Assembly: GCA_963827595.1 (NCBI GenBank)
Contig: CAWHBT010000006.1
Location: 62,001-126,000, forward strand
Source of the DNA: DATEDA01 sp963827595
GTDB taxonomy: Bacteria > Pseudomonadota > Gammaproteobacteria > Burkholderiales > SG8-39
Direction: 5' to 3'
DNA: 64,000 nucleotides
The translations under genes were made by a program, and so were the position numbers. The first letter of the stretch is position 1. Each line of letters starts with the position of its first letter. Below the pieces are notes generated by a model that was not told the origin of the DNA, did not search any database, and saw only the letters and a list, made by a program, of their open reading frames with translations. Below, piece by piece: positions 60,135 to 64,000 of this stretch.

Positions 60135-60746
60135 ATGCGGTCCATCGCTGAATTCACCAAGACCACCCTGATTGGTGGCGTACTCGTCCTCATTCCGGTG
60201 TACCTGAGCGTCCTCTTGCTGTTGAAGGCCTTCGCGGGCGTGGCGGGGCTGGTCGCGCCAATCACCCAGGGACTGCCCGCGGCGCTGCCGTTCCGCGAGG
60301 TGATCGCGATTTTGGTGCTGATCGGCGCCTGCTTCGTCTGCGGGATCGCAGTGCGCACGGGCCCGGGCCTGCGGGCGAAGAACGCGCTCGAACGGTCAGT
60401 CCTGGAGAAAATTCCAGGCTATGCATTGATCCGCGGGCTCGCGGGCCGCATCGCCGGCGAAAGGGGCGAGGAAACCTTCGCCGTGGTGTTGGTGGAAATC
60501 GAGGATGCCCTCGTGCCGGCCTTCCTTGTCGAGGACTGCGGCGACGGCCAATGCGCGGTATTCGTGCCCTCGGTGCCCACGCCTGCCGCCGGCTCGATCT
60601 ACATCATCGCGAACGAGCGGGTGCATCCGGTCGACGTGCCATTCACGCAGGCCGTGAGCGTGATTTCCAAGTGGGGTGCGGGTGCGGGCGAGTTGCTGGC
60701 AGGCATGAAGCGCGCCGCACAGAAGTCCGCGCCGGTCACCGCGTGA
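60135..60746 (+). CDS. DUF502-family membrane protein
   Basis: 203 residues from ATG 60135 after AAAGGGGAG. Two helices in the N-half (LIGGVLVLIPVYLSVLLLLK, VIAILVLIGACFVCGIAV), then the DUF502 core: LEKIPGYALIRGLAGRI, VLVEIEDALVPAFLVEDCGD and VFVPSVPTPAAGSIYIIANE. Function unknown; widely conserved. Monocistronic here. Confidence 0.9.
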   Translation: MRSIAEFTKTTLIGGVLVLIPVYLSVLLLLKAFAGVAGLVAPITQGLPAALPFREVIAILVLIGACFVCGIAVRTGPGLRAKNALERSVLEKIPGYALIRGLAGRIAGERGEETFAVVLVEIEDALVPAFLVEDCGDGQCAVFVPSVPTPAAGSIYIIANERVHPVDVPFTQAVSVISKWGAGAGELLAGMKRAAQKSAPVTA

Positions 60747-60910
60747 GTCGAAGGGCGGCGGAATTTCTTCGCTGGGGGCGACGCCGCGCCAAAGCGGGTC
60801 TCGGGCACTTGGGAGGGAAGCTCCGGGCGGTAAGACGCGCACGCCGACGCCGACAGCAGCATCAGGCCCGACGAAGCTCTTGAGTCCGCGAAGGTCCGCT
60901 TCTCTAGACC

Positions 60911-61372
60911 TCAGTCCGGCCCGTCGCCGCTAATATGGGTGTCGTTCGGGTTGGGACTACCTTTGCCGGTTTCCACAAGCGACTTCAAGCTCATCAGATA
61001 AATCGCCCACTTGGTACTGCAATGGTGCATGAATTCGACCGGCTCCTTCCAATCCTGGTGTTTGAAGAGGACGATGGCATGGTCGCCTGCTTGTTTGAGA
61101 TCAAAACTTATCTTTGTGCCGATCCATTCTTGGGGCCCCTCGACCACTTGCCATAGCACCCGCTTGGCGGGCTGAAGCTCAAGAACCTTCATGTCGAAGC
61201 CGCCGATCTCGGAGCCGCCGGCGCTAAAGCGGAACCGGAGCGTGCCGCCGACTTTGCTTTCCCCTTGCGTGTTGTTCGTCCACCAGGCGGCAACGCCTTC
61301 ACGCGTGGCCAGTGCCTTGTAGACCTCATCAGGGGACGATTTGATTCCGACTCTATGCAAGATATCAGCCAT
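60911..61372 (-). CDS. SRPBCC-fold protein (AHSA1/polyketide cyclase-like)
   Basis: 153 residues. HRVGIKSSPDEVYKALATRE, GVAAWWTNNTQGES, VGGTLRFRFSAGGSE and GTKISFDLKQAGDHAIVLF are typical of the AHSA1-like START family. Binds a small hydrophobic ligand. Third gene of the HTH/propeller operon, 44 bases after the propeller gene. Confidence 0.88.
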   Translation of the reverse strand: MADILHRVGIKSSPDEVYKALATREGVAAWWTNNTQGESKVGGTLRFRFSAGGSEIGGFDMKVLELQPAKRVLWQVVEGPQEWIGTKISFDLKQAGDHAIVLFKHQDWKEPVEFMHHCSTKWAIYLMSLKSLVETGKGSPNPNDTHISGDGPD

Positions 61373-61416
61373 GGTTTCTCCTTACGGTTACGAGTGGATA
61401 CGGGTTGATCGGTCGT

Positions 61417-62079
61417 TCATGGTCTCCCTCGTTTCGGACGTCGAACGGCGCGGATCTTTCCGCTCGGTCCGCCGCCGCAATAGAACAGGTCTGCCCCGTC
61501 GGACTCGATCCCGCTAACGGCAGTGCCGCGCGGCATCTCCAGCCGCTCGAGCACGGCGCCGCTCTCCGGGTCGATGCGGCGGATATCGCTCTCGTCGCCT
61601 TCCCAGGTGCCGTGCCACAGCTCGCCGTCGACCCAGGTCACGCCGGTGACGAAGCGGTTGGACTCGATGGTGCGCAGAATGGCGCCCGTCGCGGGATCGA
61701 TCTGGTGGATCTTGCGATCGCGGTACTGCCCCACCCACAGGCTGCCTTCGGCCCAGGCGAGGCCCGAGTCGCGGCCGTGGCCGGGCGCCGGGATCGACGC
61801 CACGACGTCGCCGGTGGCGGGATCGATCTTGTCGATGCGCGCTTCGGCGATCTGGTAGAGGTGCGTGCCGTCGAAGGCGGTGCCGGCGTCGCCGGCGCGG
61901 TCGAGCGTGCGCACGAGCTGGCCGCTCTCGGGATCGAAGGCGATCAGCTTGGATCCGGTGGCGGCCCAGACGCGGCGGCCGTCGTGGGTGATGCCGGCGA
62001 TCTGGTCGGCGCCGGCGAAGGGGCCATACTCGCGCACGATCTCGGCCGCGCGCGCGGGTGCTTGCTGTTTCGTTTTCAT
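61417..62079 (-). CDS. Beta-propeller protein (Vgb/glutaminyl cyclase-like)
   Basis: 220 residues with about five repeats of a roughly 42-residue blade: GITHDGRRVWAATGSKLIAF, GTAFDGTHLYQIAEARIDKI, GLAWAEGSLWVGQYRDRKIH, GVTWVDGELWHGTWEGDESD, GIESDGADLFYCGGGPSGKI. No signal peptide, so cytoplasmic. Between the HTH and SRPBCC genes; possibly a small-molecule sensor or lactonase-like enzyme. Confidence 0.85.
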   Translation of the reverse strand: MKTKQQAPARAAEIVREYGPFAGADQIAGITHDGRRVWAATGSKLIAFDPESGQLVRTLDRAGDAGTAFDGTHLYQIAEARIDKIDPATGDVVASIPAPGHGRDSGLAWAEGSLWVGQYRDRKIHQIDPATGAILRTIESNRFVTGVTWVDGELWHGTWEGDESDIRRIDPESGAVLERLEMPRGTAVSGIESDGADLFYCGGGPSGKIRAVRRPKRGRP

Positions 62080-62127
62080 TTGCCTGTCTCCTGGCGGCGC
62101 GCTTCGGATCGGCGCCGCGAGACCAAT

Positions 62128-63348
62128 CTACGCGAGCGGCAGCGCAGCGGGGAGTAACAAGTTCGTCGTGAATCCGGCCAGCGGCGGCGATAGCCAGCGT
62201 TGCGCGCGCCCGCGCCCGATCGAGCGCACCCGTCCGGCGGCCTCCAACTCGACGAGCGCGCGCTGGACCGTGCGCTGGCTGGCCCCGAGGGCCAGCGCGA
62301 GGGCCGAGGTCGACCAGGCCGCGCCGTCGGCGAGCAGCGCCAGCAGCGACGCCTGATCGCCATCGATGGGCGGCACCAGGACGACGACGGCGCGCTCGCC
62401 CCGCGGCGTGAGCGCGAAGCCGCGCGCGCTGGCCTCGATGCTCGCCAGCGGCGCGGCGAGCGCGCGCAAACGGCCGATCTCGACGCGCAGGCGCGCTCGG
62501 TGCGACTCGTTAGGGCGGCGGGCGCCGAACGCGCGCGCGATAAGAGTGTTCCGATCGACGTCGCCGGGCCACGCCTCGGCGAGCGCGCGCGCCAACGCGA
62601 ACAGCACCGGCCGGCGCGCCAGCGGCCGCCAGGTGACGCCGGCGCGCAGGCCGCGACGGCAGGCGTCGACCACCAGCGCGCCCGAGGCGAGGAGCGCTTC
62701 GACCTCGTCGAGGCGCAGCGGCTGCTCGTGGCCGGCGTGGACGCGCCGGGCGGCGGGACGATCGAGCGCGGCGCGCGCCTCGGCCACCTCGGCCAGCAGC
62801 GCAGGCACGCCCGCGCGTTCGGCCGCATCGTGGGCGCGCGCGAGCGCCGCCCGTGCAGGCGCTGTGCGCAGCGAGCGCAGCGCCACTTCGGCCGAGGCCA
62901 GCTCGGCCACCGCCAGCAGCGACGGTGGCAGGAAGCGCGCGTCGAGGCGGGCCAGCGCGGATGCGGCCTCGTCGAGGCGGCCGAGCAGGAGCAGCCGGCG
63001 CACCGCGATCAGACGTGCTTGCAGCGCGTTGGCACGATCGGCGTGCGCCGCGAGAGTGGCCGACGCAGCCGCCAGCGTGCGCGGCGAGCCGCGGAGGTCG
63101 CGCATGGCGAGGGCCACCTCGGCCTCTGCGACGACACAGCGGGCGCGCGCCAGCTCCTCGTGGGCGCCGAAGCCGCGGGCGGCGCGCCGGAGGAGCTCGC
63201 GGGCGCGCGGGTGCTCGCCGAGCTGGGCCATGGCGATGCCGCGGAGGGCGAGCGCCGGCGGGTCGTCGCGCAGGCCGACGTGCTTGAGGGCGCCGAGCGC
63301 GTCGCCGACGGCGAGGGCGCGCGCCGCGGCGGCGATCAGGGAGTCCAT
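62128..63348 (-). CDS. HTH regulator with TPR-like N-terminus
   Basis: 406 residues. N-terminal Ala/Arg-rich helical repeats (about 1-210, e.g. ALRGIAMAQLGEHPRARELL and LLLLGRLDEAASALARLDAR) resemble TPR units. The middle holds an OmpR/winged-helix-like part (LRVEIGRLRALAAPLASIEA), and the C-terminus a second winged helix (SLLALLADGAAWSTSALALA, LGASQRTVQRALVELEAAGR). First gene of the three-gene unit with the propeller and SRPBCC proteins; likely its regulator. Confidence 0.8.
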   Translation of the reverse strand: MDSLIAAAARALAVGDALGALKHVGLRDDPPALALRGIAMAQLGEHPRARELLRRAARGFGAHEELARARCVVAEAEVALAMRDLRGSPRTLAAASATLAAHADRANALQARLIAVRRLLLLGRLDEAASALARLDARFLPPSLLAVAELASAEVALRSLRTAPARAALARAHDAAERAGVPALLAEVAEARAALDRPAARRVHAGHEQPLRLDEVEALLASGALVVDACRRGLRAGVTWRPLARRPVLFALARALAEAWPGDVDRNTLIARAFGARRPNESHRARLRVEIGRLRALAAPLASIEASARGFALTPRGERAVVVLVPPIDGDQASLLALLADGAAWSTSALALALGASQRTVQRALVELEAAGRVRSIGRGRAQRWLSPPLAGFTTNLLLPAALPLA

Positions 63349-63520
63349 CGCGACAGGCTACTGCGCGGCGCCTGGCCGAGCCGCTGGCGCGGCGTAAACC
63401 CGCGATCTACTGGCGACGAACCGACCCGGCGCGTACAGCTAATCAAGCGGTTACGCAGGGCGTGTGCCCACTGTGTGTCCGACTGCGGCTGCCTTGCTTT
63501 TTGAGACGATTCCCGCGGAC

Positions 63521-63907
63521 TCAACTCCGGCGCAGACGGCCACCGAGCCAGAGACCCGACTCCACAAGCAATAGACCGGCGACCATGCTCAGCACCAGAT
63601 AGACGACGGCGCTCGCCTGCTCGGCAGGGTTGGCCAGCATCTGGTCGGTCGCCCAGACAAATGAACTGAAGGTCGACAGGCCGCCCATGATGCCTGTCGT
63701 GAGCAACAGCTTGCCACCGGCGCCAATCACCCCGCCCGGGATTGTCAGAGCCGACAGGACGCCGATCAGCAAAGCCGCCGTCATGTTTGCGATGAAGATG
63801 GGCATCGGGAAGCCGCCGGGCAGATTGGCTACCACCAACATCAGCAACTCACGCATGGCGGCGCCGATACCGCCGCCGATGAATACGAGAATTCCGTCCT
63901 TGAGCAT
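63521..63907 (-). CDS. crcB: Fluoride ion channel CrcB/Fluc
   Basis: 128 residues, four helices. GGGIGAAMRELLM near the start and LTTGIMGGLSTFSSFVWAT in the third helix are the two conserved Fluc motifs, the latter containing the F-box phenylalanines. It exports fluoride as a dual-topology dimer. Upstream lies a further minus-strand gene 15 bases away. No fluoride riboswitch was recognised, but the operon's leader is outside the window. Confidence 0.95.
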   Translation of the reverse strand: MLKDGILVFIGGGIGAAMRELLMLVVANLPGGFPMPIFIANMTAALLIGVLSALTIPGGVIGAGGKLLLTTGIMGGLSTFSSFVWATDQMLANPAEQASAVVYLVLSMVAGLLLVESGLWLGGRLRRS

Positions 63908-63922
63908 CGAGTAACGTCCTGG

Positions 63923-64000
63923 TTAGCCGAACAACTTGGCTGTTATGGCGCCGAGCGCGGCCGCGATTAGACCTGCAACCACCGAGCCAATCCAGTAGAG
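63923..64000 (-). CDS. C-terminus of a membrane protein, partial (right edge)
   Basis: The last 25 residues read LYWIGSVVAGLIAAALGAIT and AKLFG, then a stop at 63923. A final membrane helix with YWIG resembles the end of aquaporin/MIP proteins or a small channel. It is only 15 bases upstream of crcB and may be cotranscribed. Confidence 0.5.
   Translation of the reverse strand, partial: LYWIGSVVAGLIAAALGAITAKLFG

Noticed and set aside
1..64000. CRISPR array
   Set aside because: No series of regularly spaced direct repeats; the only tandem repeat is the 59-bp unit at 34025, which has no spacers.

Overview
The window is a chromosomal segment with very high GC outside one atypical island. The gene families point to a betaproteobacterium, most likely Burkholderiales: a TctC/Bug-type binding protein, BPSS1780-, DUF3301-, DUF6279- and DUF502-family proteins, FeeM-like acyl synthases and a DctPQM TRAP operon. 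This is inferred from family content only; no rRNA or marker gene is present. Genes are densely packed, often with 4-base ATGA/GTGA stop-start overlaps and GTG starts.

Layout. 1-13.3 kb holds a partial Bug binding protein, an exported amidohydrolase, a DsbD-like thiol reductase and a redoxin (both frameshifted), then a minus-strand run (TauD-type dioxygenase, Tat-exported nicotinamidase, BASS transporter, HSL-type esterase, RidA, MFS, GlsB/YeaQ, Kbp), a PhoD phosphatase and a TPR protein. 13.3-20 kb is signalling: a HEAT/TPR protein, a four-gene module (degenerate receiver, FlgN-like protein, receiver, HATPase) and a large Cache-HAMP-PASx3 kinase with a NarL regulator. 20-30 kb contains two tightly overlapped minus-strand operons (Fpr, lipoprotein, ketopantoate reductase-like, MESH1-type HD; nucleotide-exchanger-like carrier, SDR, MFS), plus two FeeM-like acyltransferases. 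30-37.6 kb is a membrane/MoxR operon (BPSS1780, RDD, SpoIIM, DUF4129, DUF4350, MoxR, DUF58). 37.6-42 kb has a 3-hydroxyacyl-CoA dehydrogenase, a binding protein-rhodanese fusion and a fused MFS/spermidine synthase-like protein.

The most distinctive functional unit is 42.05-53.2 kb. A LysR regulator and a DHDPS-family aldolase (frameshifted) sit divergently from a TRAP transporter (dctPQM), followed without a break by an indolepyruvate oxidoreductase-like alpha subunit, a beta/DUF6537 subunit, a second alpha paralogue and a hotdog thioesterase. The likely logic is uptake of an organic acid, CoA-dependent oxidative decarboxylation of a 2-oxoacid, and thioester hydrolysis; the substrate is unknown. 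The two alpha genes share an almost identical 3' tract, which suggests gene conversion.

At about 53.2 kb the thioesterase loses its stop codon and runs into a roughly 5.2-kb, lower-GC island of small ORFs and remnants: a thermonuclease 3' end, an IS1182-family transposase 3' end, a small secreted Cys peptide with two compensating indels, a HEPN-like gene with two frameshifts, and a 174-bp cluster of four inverted repeats. 58.4-64 kb returns to ordinary genes: an exported metallohydrolase, DUF502, an HTH/beta-propeller/SRPBCC operon and the fluoride channel crcB.

Caution: three long genes each appear to lack one base in GC-rich sequence. This could be sequencing error or real decay; sequence alone cannot tell.
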